Notes under the pieces: generated by a model | What the model was told of the DNA's origin: nothing | The model's database searches: none | What the model saw: the letters and a program-made list of their open reading frames with translations, nothing else | DNA from: Streptomyces reniochalinae | Lineage (GTDB): Bacteria > Actinomycetota > Actinomycetes > Streptomycetales > Streptomycetaceae | Assembly: GCF_003323735.1 (NCBI RefSeq) | Contig: NZ_QOIM01000042.1 | Location: 124,001 to 188,000, forward strand | DNA: 64,000 nucleotides | Reading direction: 5' to 3' | Translations under genes and position numbers: made by a program | Shown: positions 36,921 to 44,261 of the stretch, one piece after another | Layout: each line of letters starts with the position of its first letter | Position numbering within the stretch: position 1 is the first letter of the stretch

Positions 36921-37238
36921 TCAGCATCCCCTGGTGGAGATCCCGCCCTTGGGGGAAGCCTGAGCAGCCGTGCTGTTCGGAGTCGCCGACTTGCAGGTGT
37001 CCTCGACGACGAGCAGCCACCAGCTACCGTCCTCGTTCTGGTCGCAGATGTACTTGACGATGTTCGGGTTGTTCTCGGCTGACGACTTGCAGGACGAGAA
37101 GCTCCCGTACGTGCCGTTGTAGTACCCGCCGCCCTTGGTGATCGGGGCGGCCGGTGCGGCCTGGGCGGACTGGGCAGCGATGCCGGAGAAGGCCAGAAGG
37201 CCGACGGCGGCGACTGCCGCGCGCTGGAACTTGCGCAT
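36921..37238 (-). CDS. Small secreted cysteine-containing protein
   Basis: A 105-residue precursor with AGAGGAAG before the ATG. A signal peptide (about 1-28, ending SAQA) leads to a mature part with four Cys (SSCKSS, YICDQN, DTCKSA and the C-terminal GISTRGC). These would form two disulphides outside the cell. A GGGYYNGTYGSF segment precedes the first Cys. I do not recognise the family; small secreted Cys proteins of this size occur in Streptomyces as inhibitors or surface factors, but no role can be assigned. Confidence 0.75.
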   Translation of the reverse strand: MRKFQRAAVAAVGLLAFSGIAAQSAQAAPAAPITKGGGYYNGTYGSFSSCKSSAENNPNIVKYICDQNEDGSWWLLVVEDTCKSATPNSTAAQASPKGGISTRGC

Positions 37239-37673
37239 ATCTTCCTCTTTTCACGTGCATAGGTGTGGTGGTTCCTGCACACCTGGATTGCATAGCGGCC
37301 CGGTTGTCACGGAGCGCGGCCGGAGCGGCCGGCTTCGCTGTCGGCCGGAGTCGTGTCCGGCCGCGGCAAAGTGCCGCGTCGCACTCCAAGATCTCTCCGG
37401 GTCACTTGGAGCCGACCACACGTTCGGATGACGCTTCAAGGTCTCAAGATCCTTTGTTACGCGACTATCACAGCCGGCCAAAGCCCTTGCTCTGCCTCCC
37501 ATGGGCACGGCCCCGACGCCTACCGCGACGAGACGCGGCGCCGCATCCGCACGCACGACTTTGCGTGCCCCGGCCGCGTGCCGCCGGCGTCCCTCGCTCC
37601 CACGAGGTGGACAAACCCGTTGCGCGGGGCGGGGATCGGGAAAGACGGCGTGCCCTGGCGACGAGCCCGGGAC
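37239..37673. other. Gene-poor stretch upstream of the secreted protein
   Basis: These 435 bases should contain the promoter of the secreted-protein gene. I find no supported coding frame, tRNA or clear hairpin. The codon usage of the open frames here is not convincing. Confidence 0.35.
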
Positions 37674-38074
37674 TCAGGTGTGCAGGTCGCCGTGCTGGAC
37701 GGCGATGACCGTGCCGGAGTCCCTGGCGTCGTTGGTCTGCGCGAACAGGACGGTGCGGCGTTCCTGGGGGAGAGCGGCGCCGATCTCGGCGGCGAGTCCG
37801 GCCAGGTCCTGGCTGCGGGCGGGGTCCCGTTGCAAAAGAGCCGTCAGTTCCAGGGTCTACAGGCCGAGCAGGGTCCGCCGGACGTCGTCGGGTTCCGCGG
37901 CCTCCTCGACGAGTTGTCGAGCTGCGCGGCGATCGCCGCCCGGCGATCCGGGGCCTCGCCGCGGTGGAAGAGCCGGAGCACGGCTCCCCTCGTGTCCTGC
38001 CACAGGTCCGTCGCCATGGCCGCGACGACCTCCTCGGCGCCGGTCTCGGCGAGGGCCGTCAACTCCTGGGTCAC
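37674..38074 (-). pseudogene. Broken small gene with C-terminal motif II
   Basis: From a GTG at 38074 with an AAGGAG site, a helical N-terminus begins TQELTALAETGAEEVVAAMA and continues to about AQLDNS near 37910. The frame then shifts: EEAAEPDDVRRTLLGL is followed by an in-frame TAG, then TLELTALLQRDPARSQDL and on to DARDSGTVIAVQHGDLHT before a TGA at 37674. One frameshift and one stop disable it. The C-terminal motif (SGTVIAVQHGDLH) matches those at the ends of the cyclase-like remnant and the 80-aa protein nearby. It lies ten bases after the cyclase-like gene stop, so the two were an operon. Confidence 0.6.
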
Positions 38075-38084
38075 CTGCGCTCCT

Positions 38085-38590
38085 TCACTGCCCGCGGGTG
38101 AGGTGGATGTTCTGCGTACCGTTCTGTGTCGCGTAGACGACCCCGTTGCCCGACGCCCGGTTGACCATCTTTCCGGGAGGCGGGGCCGAGGCTGCGTCCG
38201 GAGCGGTTGGGGTCCCGTCGGCCGGGGCGGTGGTGGCGGCGGGTCCGGGCGCGCGCGGGGCGCCCGCGTACCCGGGCAGGTGCAGCCACGCGTGCGCGGC
38301 GTACTCCTTCTCCGCGAGGGCGACCCTGGTGAAGGTCTCGGGTTCGATGCCGGGGTAGCCGTGGCGCACGGTCTCGTCGTAGAAGTGCTGCGAGATCAGG
38401 AGTGAGGCGGTCACGGTGTCGGGGGCCGCGTCGAGGGCGGCCCGCGCCTGCCGGGCGTCGAGCATTCTGGCGAGGACTTCGAGGGGGCGCCCCGTGACCT
38501 GGCCGTCCTGGCCGAGGCAGACGTCTCCCGCGTGCAGCGCTGCCCGGACCCTGACGCTGGTCGAAGGCCCCGCCATGCGGTTGTGGGCGC
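38085..38590 (-). pseudogene. Cyclase-like protein remnant, N-terminal half missing
   Basis: The C-terminal half of a nucleotide-cyclase-like protein survives: HNRMAGPSTSVRVRAALHAG, then PLEVLARMLDARQARAALDA, TASLLISQHFYDETV and EKEYAAHAWLHLPGY. A Pro/Ala-rich linker and the C-terminal motif NRASGNGVVYATQNGTQNIH (motif II) follow. The frame remains open upstream to 38813, but that part is antisense to the Crp-like remnant and is not homologous, so the true N-terminus appears lost at about 38590. In intact relatives I recall, this domain is about 200 residues. Family assignment is from memory of similar Streptomyces proteins and is moderate. Confidence 0.5.
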
Positions 38591-38862
38591 GTATCGACTT
38601 CGCCGGGTGCGACGCCGGTACCCGGCCGGCCCGCGTACTGCACCAGATCGCGATGACGTACGGGGAGCCGCTGGGCGCCGGGGCGGTCATCCGCTGGCCC
38701 CTCACCCAGCCGGAGTTGGCCACGTTGTCCGGTGCGGCGGAACCCACCGTGCACAAGGCCCTGCGCAGGCTCCGCGAGACCGGCGTGATCTCGACGGGGT
38801 ACCGGTCCATCACGGTGGAGGATCTCGCCCTGCTGCGCGGCGTGGCGTTCGCCGACCCGTGA
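38575..38862 (+). pseudogene. Crp-like DNA-binding remnant, N-terminal half missing
   Basis: The frame encodes the C-terminal winged helix of a Crp/Fnr-type regulator: PARVLHQIAMTYGEPLGAGA, then WPLTQPELATLSGAAEPTVH and KALRRLRETGVISTGYRS. The cyclic-nucleotide-binding half is absent. An ATG at 38575 with GAAGG upstream could give a 95-residue HTH-only protein, so it might still be expressed. It is head-to-head with the cyclase-like remnant, and both end at the same point, as if one deletion removed both N-termini and the promoter between them. Confidence 0.55.
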
Positions 38863-38899
38863 CGTGGAGGGGGAATCGGCGTCCCGTGACGTGGAGGGG
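38856..38899 (+). repeat. Direct repeat CCCGTGACGTGGAGGGG x2
   Basis: Two 17-base copies start at 38856 and 38883, 27 bases apart, overlapping the stop of the Crp-like remnant. They precede the STAND ATPase gene and could be a duplicated regulatory or translation-signal sequence. Confidence 0.6.
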
Positions 38900-39069
38900 A
38901 GGGCCGCCGCGTGGCGGTGGCCGCGTCCGGAGGCGGCGGTGGAGGAATCGAGCAGAAACCGTCGTGTGACGGGATCGCCGCACCGGACCGTTCCTAGTGT
39001 GGCGCACGGAGACCGAGGGTGAGGACACGGCCGTGCCGACCCGCGGCCCGTAAAGGCGGTGGTGAGGCC

Positions 39070-41004
39070 ATGGAACAGCCGGAAGACCACGACGACGCGG
39101 CGGCCGCCGGATCCGGGCAGGGCGACGACCGGGAACCGGGCCGGGCGGCCGGATACCGGGTGGACATCGGCGGCGCCGCGAGCGGGCCGGTGATCGCGGG
39201 CCACCACAACGTGGTGGTGGACGCCCAGCACGGGTCCGCCGTCACTCTGCTGATGGCGGGGCAACGGCCCAGGCCCGAACGCCGTGACCGCGTCCACCTG
39301 CTGCCAGGACGGCAGCACACCCCGCTGGGCCGGAACGCGGAACTGGCGGCTCTGGCCGACGCCGTCGGCTCCGGCGGCCCGGTGTTGCTGTGGGGGCCTC
39401 CCGGCGTCGGCAAGAGCACCCTGCTCCGCCACGCCGCGCGCACTCTGTCGCCGGGCCCCGACGGCGTGCTGCTCTTGTCCGCCGCCCACAGGGAACCCCG
39501 GGACCTGGCCCAGGACCTCTTCGAAGCCTGCTACGACACCGGCGGATACGCCCCCTCCGGCACCGAACTGCGCCGTCTGATGGCCGGTGTCGAGGTGACG
39601 GTCTACCTCGACGACGCGGACCTGACCGCCGAGCAGTTACAGGAACTCACGGACGCGGCACCCGACGCCACGTTCGTCCTCTCCAGCCGGGAGCGGGTAC
39701 TGCTCGGCGCGGGCACGGCGCTGGAGATCAAGGGGCTGGACCGCGCCTCGGGTCTGGAACTGCTGGCCCGCGAACTCGGCCGCCCCCGACCGGGGGAAGC
39801 GCAGGCCGCCGCCGAGCTGTGGCAGGCGGCGGAGGGCGTACCCCTGCTCCTCCTGCGCGCGGCGGCCCTCGCCCGGCGCGACGCCTCCGGCAGCGTCCAG
39901 CTGCCACGGCCCGGTGCGAGCGCGGAGCTGCTGCCGCTGCTGCTCGACCAGTTGGACCGCGACACCGCGAACGTGCTGCGCCTGCTGGCGACCCTGGCCG
40001 ACGCCGAACTCGCCGCCGCCCACATCAGCGCACTGACCGAGGTGCCCGAACCCTCCGCCGTATGCGGGCGCCTGGTGAACCTCGGCCTCGCCACGGCCAC
40101 GGACGTCGGGTACCGGTGCGCCGCCGACGCCGCACCTGCCGTGCTCGAACGCCACCCGGAACCGTTTGACGCAGAGCACCTGTGCCTCCACCTCGCGCGG
40201 TGGGCCGCGCAGCCCTCCACCCCGCCCGCCGACGTCGCCGACCACGCGCGGGCCCTGGAGGCGGCCGCCGAACTGGCCGAGCACGCCGGGCGCCCCGACC
40301 TGACCATCGGCCTCGCGCGCGCCGCCGTCCCCGCCCTGGCCCGCGCGCTGCGGACCGACGCGTGGGGGCGGATGCTCGAGATCGGCCTCGAAGCGGCCCA
40401 GCGCACGGGCGACATCCGCGCCGTCGCCTACTTCACCCACGAGAGCGGCGTGCGCAGCCTCGTCACCGGGCGCCGTGTCGTGGCCGGGATCCTGCTGTCC
40501 GAAGCCGTGGTGCTCTGGCGTCAACTCGGCGACCACGTCGGCGCCGACGCCGCGGCGGGCGCGGGGCAGTACGCGCCCGCCCCGCCCTCCGTGGCGCCCG
40601 ACGGAGGCGCCGCGACGATGCCGCACGGCGGCAGCGCCCAGAACGGCGACGCGGGTTCCTCCGGCGTCACCGGTTCGACCGGGACGTGGAGAGACAGCCA
40701 GGGGGACGTCTTCTCCATCGCGGAGAAAGCGCCCGGGGTCTACGCCATGAGGATCGGTGCCTGCGGCGGTGGCTTCACCGTCGCGGAGTTCAAAGGCGGC
40801 AACGGCACCTATCGGGGAAATCCGTCGGTGTCCGCGCACGACACCGACGGCTCGTGCGGCCGACTGGACCTCAGTGCGACCATCACCCTCGCCGGTGGGG
40901 ACGACAGCGACACCGGCCAGTACACGAAGCAGTTGCGTCCGGGGTCCTCGCAGAGGGTCCAGTGCACCACCTGCGGGACGCGAACGATCACCCGCCTGCG
41001 GTGA
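39070..41004 (+). CDS. STAND-type ATPase with N-terminal signalling motif and C-terminal cap domain
   Basis: A 644-residue protein. Residues 29-60 carry motif I, GGAASGPVIAGHHNVVVDAQ. A P-loop ATPase domain follows: Walker A GPPGVGKST (109-117), Walker B-like VTVYLDDAD (176-184), and sensor-like VLSSRERVL. Helical repeats (about 260-520) fit the C-terminal half of a STAND/NB-ARC regulator. After a linker, residues 538-644 form a small strand-rich domain with four cysteines (GACGG, GSCGR, CTTC), GTWRDSQGDVFSI at its start. STAND ATPases sense a trigger and oligomerise to signal. The ATG at 39070 follows GGTGAGG. The motif suggests amyloid-like or homotypic signalling; this is inference. Confidence 0.75.
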   Translation: MEQPEDHDDAAAAGSGQGDDREPGRAAGYRVDIGGAASGPVIAGHHNVVVDAQHGSAVTLLMAGQRPRPERRDRVHLLPGRQHTPLGRNAELAALADAVGSGGPVLLWGPPGVGKSTLLRHAARTLSPGPDGVLLLSAAHREPRDLAQDLFEACYDTGGYAPSGTELRRLMAGVEVTVYLDDADLTAEQLQELTDAAPDATFVLSSRERVLLGAGTALEIKGLDRASGLELLARELGRPRPGEAQAAAELWQAAEGVPLLLLRAAALARRDASGSVQLPRPGASAELLPLLLDQLDRDTANVLRLLATLADAELAAAHISALTEVPEPSAVCGRLVNLGLATATDVGYRCAADAAPAVLERHPEPFDAEHLCLHLARWAAQPSTPPADVADHARALEAAAELAEHAGRPDLTIGLARAAVPALARALRTDAWGRMLEIGLEAAQRTGDIRAVAYFTHESGVRSLVTGRRVVAGILLSEAVVLWRQLGDHVGADAAAGAGQYAPAPPSVAPDGGAATMPHGGSAQNGDAGSSGVTGSTGTWRDSQGDVFSIAEKAPGVYAMRIGACGGGFTVAEFKGGNGTYRGNPSVSAHDTDGSCGRLDLSATITLAGGDDSDTGQYTKQLRPGSSQRVQCTTCGTRTITRLR

Positions 41005-41043
41005 CGCCGGCCGCCTTCTTCCGCCTGCCGATTGGAGATTCCC

Positions 41044-41286
41044 ATGGCGCCCCCACCGGACAACCGTTACTCCGTCAGCACCGGCGGTGACGCCTTCGGA
41101 CCCGTCGTGGCCGGTCACGACAACCGTGTCGAGGTCCGACAGGCCCCGCCTGCCGATGCCCGGGGGAGGAGGCAGGGAACACCACGGACACCCAAGACCA
41201 ACACGGCGAGCGACAGCGCCAGCGTCTACACCGTCATGAACGGCGAGTTGCACATCCACTACCCCGAAGGGGCCGACACGCCCTAG
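41044..41286 (+). CDS. Small two-motif adaptor-like protein
   Basis: An 80-residue protein with GGAG seven bases before its ATG, 39 bases after the ATPase gene. Residues 9-33 (YSVSTGGDAFGPVVAGHDNR) match motif I of the ATPase. Residues 53-75 (NTASDSASVYTVMNGELHIH) match motif II at the ends of the cyclase-like and the frameshifted small proteins. The middle is a basic Pro/Arg/Thr linker. A short protein carrying both motifs could bridge the ATPase and motif II partners. I know of no described function; the idea rests on the repeat of the two patterns within this 4-kb island. Confidence 0.65.
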   Translation: MAPPPDNRYSVSTGGDAFGPVVAGHDNRVEVRQAPPADARGRRQGTPRTPKTNTASDSASVYTVMNGELHIHYPEGADTP

Positions 41287-41320
41287 CCGGCGGTGGCCGG
41301 CACGGTGGCCCGGCGCGGTG

Positions 41321-41336
41321 GCCCGGAAAACCGGGC
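41321..41336. terminator. Short hairpin between convergent genes
   Basis: GCCCGG-AAAA-CCGGGC, followed by TTAT, lies between the two-motif gene (stop 41286) and the DJ-1-type gene (stop 41406). A modest terminator. Confidence 0.45.
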
Positions 41337-41405
41337 TTATCCGCGCCACGCTGCACCACCGGAGGGCGAGTCGGCGTATTCCGCTGCACGCCCGCGGGGT
41401 GAGCC

Positions 41406-41963
41406 TCAGGCGGGCTGTAGCGCGCCGGTGAACTCCCGCACGACGGCGTTGCAGAAGGCGGGCAGGTCGTGCGGGCCGCGGCTGGAGACGAGCCGGTCGT
41501 CGACGACGACCTCCTCGTCGACGACCTCGGCGCCCGCGTTGCGCAGGTCGGTGCGGATGCTGGGCCACGAGGTGAGGCGCCGCCCGCTCAGCGCGCCCGC
41601 CTCGGCCAGGGTCCAGGGGCCGTGGCAGATGGTGGCCACGGGCTTCCCGGCCTCCATGAACTCCCGCGCGAAGCGCACCGCGTCGGGGTCGGTGCGCAGC
41701 TGGTCGGGGTTCATGGTGCCGCCAGGCAGCAGCAGGGCGTCGTAGTCCCGTACGGCGGCGTCGGCCACCTGTTTGTCCACGGGGAAGGTGCCCGCCGGGT
41801 CGATGTCCATCTGGCGCGCGTTGATCTGACCGGTGTGGAGGGAGACCAGCTCCGTCTCCGCGCCGGCGCCGTGCAGCGCGCCGCGCGGCTCCTCCAGTTC
41901 GACGCGTTCGACCCCGTCGGTGGCGAGAATGGCGATCTTCTTGCCGTGCAGTTCCTCGGTCAT
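41406..41963 (-). CDS. DJ-1/PfpI-family protein
   Basis: A 185-residue class I glutamine-amidotransferase-like protein. ATDGVERVELEEPRGAL and DALLLPGGTMNPDQLR are family blocks, and the nucleophile elbow is VATICHGPWTL, with the reactive Cys and the His beside it. PfpI/YhbO relatives act as proteases, glyoxalases or deglycases in stress; the exact reaction cannot be told. The ATG at 41963 follows GGAGGG about ten bases away; the frame opens 30 codons earlier without good signals. It converges on the two-motif gene. Confidence 0.88.
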   Translation of the reverse strand: MTEELHGKKIAILATDGVERVELEEPRGALHGAGAETELVSLHTGQINARQMDIDPAGTFPVDKQVADAAVRDYDALLLPGGTMNPDQLRTDPDAVRFAREFMEAGKPVATICHGPWTLAEAGALSGRRLTSWPSIRTDLRNAGAEVVDEEVVVDDRLVSSRGPHDLPAFCNAVVREFTGALQPA

Positions 41964-42081
41964 GGTGCGGTGTCCCTCCGCTGTCGGTGCCGGCTCCGCG
42001 TCCGGCGTCCGCTCACCACAACAGGCTCCCATCTGGCTGCCCAAAGGTGTCAAACGGGACGAAACGCCGAGCGGTCGGCCC

Positions 42082-42114
42082 GCGTCACCGTGAGCCCGCG
42101 TGCGTCACCGTGAG
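42082..42114. repeat. Direct repeat GCGTCACCGTGAG x2
   Basis: Two 13-base copies 20 bases apart (42082-42094, 42102-42114), each with the palindromic core TCACCGTGA, lie between the DJ-1 gene start region and the glycan cluster end. It could be a paired operator or chance. Confidence 0.4.
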
Positions 42115-43008
42115 TCAGCCACCGAGGGCGCGCACCAGCGCTCCCGCCAGGGTGTCGGGGGGTGGCGCCGCGGCGTGGGCGGCGGCCCGGGCGCGGCCCT
42201 CGGCACGGGCCCAGTCCCACCAGTGCTGCAAGGTCTCCCCGTCCAGCCGCTCGGCGGGGATCACGGCGGGCCAGTCGAGCGCCCGCGCCTGGGCGCTGAC
42301 CTTCGCACCGCCCGCCACGGGGTCGACGGCGATGACGGGCACGCCCACGCGCAGCGCGAGGACCAGCCCGTGCAGGCGGTTGGTCACCACCAGGTCGGAC
42401 CTGGCCAGCAGAGCGTCCACCTGTTCGGGGGTGGCGCACAGCCGCCAGTCGCGGGTGTCCAGCCGCGTCTCCAGCGGCAGTCGCGCGCAGTCGTGCGCCC
42501 CCAGCCACGCGGTGAGGCGCCGCACCGTCTCCTCGTGGCGGCGCTGTTCCGCGTACTCGTGCTGTCCCGAGGTCAGCACGGTGGCCACGACGGGGGGCGG
42601 CTCCCGGGGAGGCCGGGTGCCCGCCGACAGATCGGGCCTCGGGCCGGTGGCCGGCGGCCCGTCCCTGGCGATCACCTCCGCGAAACCGCGCACCGCCCGC
42701 GACCCCGGATCGATGACGGAGACGCCCACGGCGACGCGGCGGCAGTGTCCGAACTCCTCGTGCAGCGCCGCGACCTGCGGGCCGTGCAACGGCCCGCAGA
42801 CGAAGACCAGCACGTCGTAGCGTTCGGGGCGGACCGTGGCCAGCGAGAGCTCGCCGGGCCGGAACGCCGGGCTCCACGCCACGTCGTAGGCCAGTCCCAC
42901 CTCCCGTGCCACGCCCTCGACGCGGCGCAGCGCCAGCACGTCCCCGGCGGTCGCCTCCCCGTCCTCGAAGCTGAACCAGCCCGCCAGCAGCGCCCGTCGG
43001 AAACTCAC
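42115..43008 (-). CDS. Polysaccharide pyruvyl transferase-family protein
   Basis: A 297-residue protein of the polysaccharide pyruvyl transferase family, which transfers pyruvate ketals or related groups to sugars in exopolysaccharides. YDVLVFVCGPLHGPQVAAL lies in the N-terminal half; the C-terminal RSDLVVTNRLHGLVLALRVG followed by VPVIAVDPVAGGAK is the family hallmark. Its start overlaps the next gene upstream by four bases, and it is the last gene of the eleven-gene minus-strand cluster. Acceptor is unknown. The family also includes enzymes that act on other sugar polymers, so the donor is inferred. Confidence 0.82.
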   Translation of the reverse strand: MSFRRALLAGWFSFEDGEATAGDVLALRRVEGVAREVGLAYDVAWSPAFRPGELSLATVRPERYDVLVFVCGPLHGPQVAALHEEFGHCRRVAVGVSVIDPGSRAVRGFAEVIARDGPPATGPRPDLSAGTRPPREPPPVVATVLTSGQHEYAEQRRHEETVRRLTAWLGAHDCARLPLETRLDTRDWRLCATPEQVDALLARSDLVVTNRLHGLVLALRVGVPVIAVDPVAGGAKVSAQARALDWPAVIPAERLDGETLQHWWDWARAEGRARAAAHAAAPPPDTLAGALVRALGG

Positions 43009-44261
43009 GGCGCTCCGCCCTCCCCGCTCGCGGCGGGAGCGGCGGTGGCGGGCGCCGTTCCCTCCGCCGCGCCGCGTGCGGCAACGCCCCGGAACCCGCC
43101 GTCTCCCCGGGCGCCGTGCGGGCCCGTCGTGCCGGTGCTCGCCCCGGTCGGCTCCGTACCGTGCGGTACGCCGTCGTCGGGCGGCCGCGGGGCCGGGTCC
43201 CGGTCCTCAAGTCGTGCGCAGGCGTCGAGCACGTCGGCCGGGTGCAGCCGCAGCAGGCGGGGGTCGGGACGGGTGCCGTGCGGGTCGCCGGGGCGCGGTC
43301 CGTCGCCGGGGGAGGGGCGCCACAGCGTCCGGTGCCCGGGGTGCGGCGGCGGGCCCCACAGCGTGGGAGAGACGGGGCCGAACAGGACGACGGACGGGGC
43401 GGCGAGAGCGGAGGCGAGGTGGGCCACGCCCGTGTCGCCGACCACCACGGCGCGGGCCCGGGCCACCAGCGCGGCCAGCAGCTCGAAGGGGAGGCCGGAG
43501 GCGCCGCCCGGTACCGCGCGCGCCGGGAGCCCGGCGCGCGCGGCCACCTCGTGCGCCAGGGCGAGTTCGCCGGGGCCGTGCGTGATCACGATCTCGTCGC
43601 CGCGCGCCCGCAGTTCCCGCGCGACCTGGGCGAACCGTTCGGCCGGCCACCGCCGGGCGCCCGCGTCGGCTCCCGGGTGCACCACCACGGCGCCGGGTGC
43701 GGGCGAGGGCACCTCGGGGCGGCCCAGCAGCAGCTCGCAGGGGTCGGCGGGGATGCCGTACCACCGCAGCAGGCGGCACCAGCGCGGCCGTTCGTGTTCG
43801 TACTCGCGCCAGGCGGGTGCCGAGCCCTCCGCGTAGGCGAGCAGGCGTGCCGGTGCGCTCGCCGCGAGCGCGTCGCGGCTGGGCGCGCCGTTGCCGTGCA
43901 GATCGACGGCCAGCCGTGGCGGCGGCCACGGCCAGCCGAGTGCGGCGGGGACCTCGCGTGCCGTGCCGCCCGCGGGCAGCAGCACGTCGGCGACCTGGGC
44001 GGCGCGGGCCGCCGGGGCCAGCCATGCCGGTGCGGCCAGGACCAGTTCGTGCTCGGGGTGGGCCCGCCGCAGCGCCCGCAGCGCCGGTACGGCGGTCAGC
44101 AGGTCGCCCAGCCCCAGCGCCCGCAATACCAGCGTCCTGGGCGTCCCCGCCCGGACCCCGGCACCGGCACGGAGCGCGACGGGCCGCCCCTCGCCTTCCC
44201 CGCCGCCGGCCGGCCCGCCGGCGGGCCGCCGCCCGCTCGCGCCGGGGCCGCTCCCGCTCAC
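43005..44261 (-). CDS. Glycosyltransferase family 9 (heptosyltransferase-like)
   Basis: A 418-residue GT9-type enzyme. RTLVLRALGLGDLLTAVPAL opens the fold, HPGADAGARRWPAERFAQVA is the heptosyltransferase mid-block, and ARAVVVGDTGVAHLASALA contains the conserved DTG that binds the nucleotide sugar. In Gram-negatives this family transfers ADP-heptose. Together with the GmhA, HldE and GmhB genes in this cluster it suggests heptose addition to a surface glycan. A long Pro/Gly/Arg tail (about 345-418) follows the fold. The start overlaps hldE's stop by four bases. Confidence 0.87.
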   Translation of the reverse strand: MSGSGPGASGRRPAGGPAGGGEGEGRPVALRAGAGVRAGTPRTLVLRALGLGDLLTAVPALRALRRAHPEHELVLAAPAWLAPAARAAQVADVLLPAGGTAREVPAALGWPWPPPRLAVDLHGNGAPSRDALAASAPARLLAYAEGSAPAWREYEHERPRWCRLLRWYGIPADPCELLLGRPEVPSPAPGAVVVHPGADAGARRWPAERFAQVARELRARGDEIVITHGPGELALAHEVAARAGLPARAVPGGASGLPFELLAALVARARAVVVGDTGVAHLASALAAPSVVLFGPVSPTLWGPPPHPGHRTLWRPSPGDGPRPGDPHGTRPDPRLLRLHPADVLDACARLEDRDPAPRPPDDGVPHGTEPTGASTGTTGPHGARGDGGFRGVAARGAAEGTAPATAAPAASGEGGAP

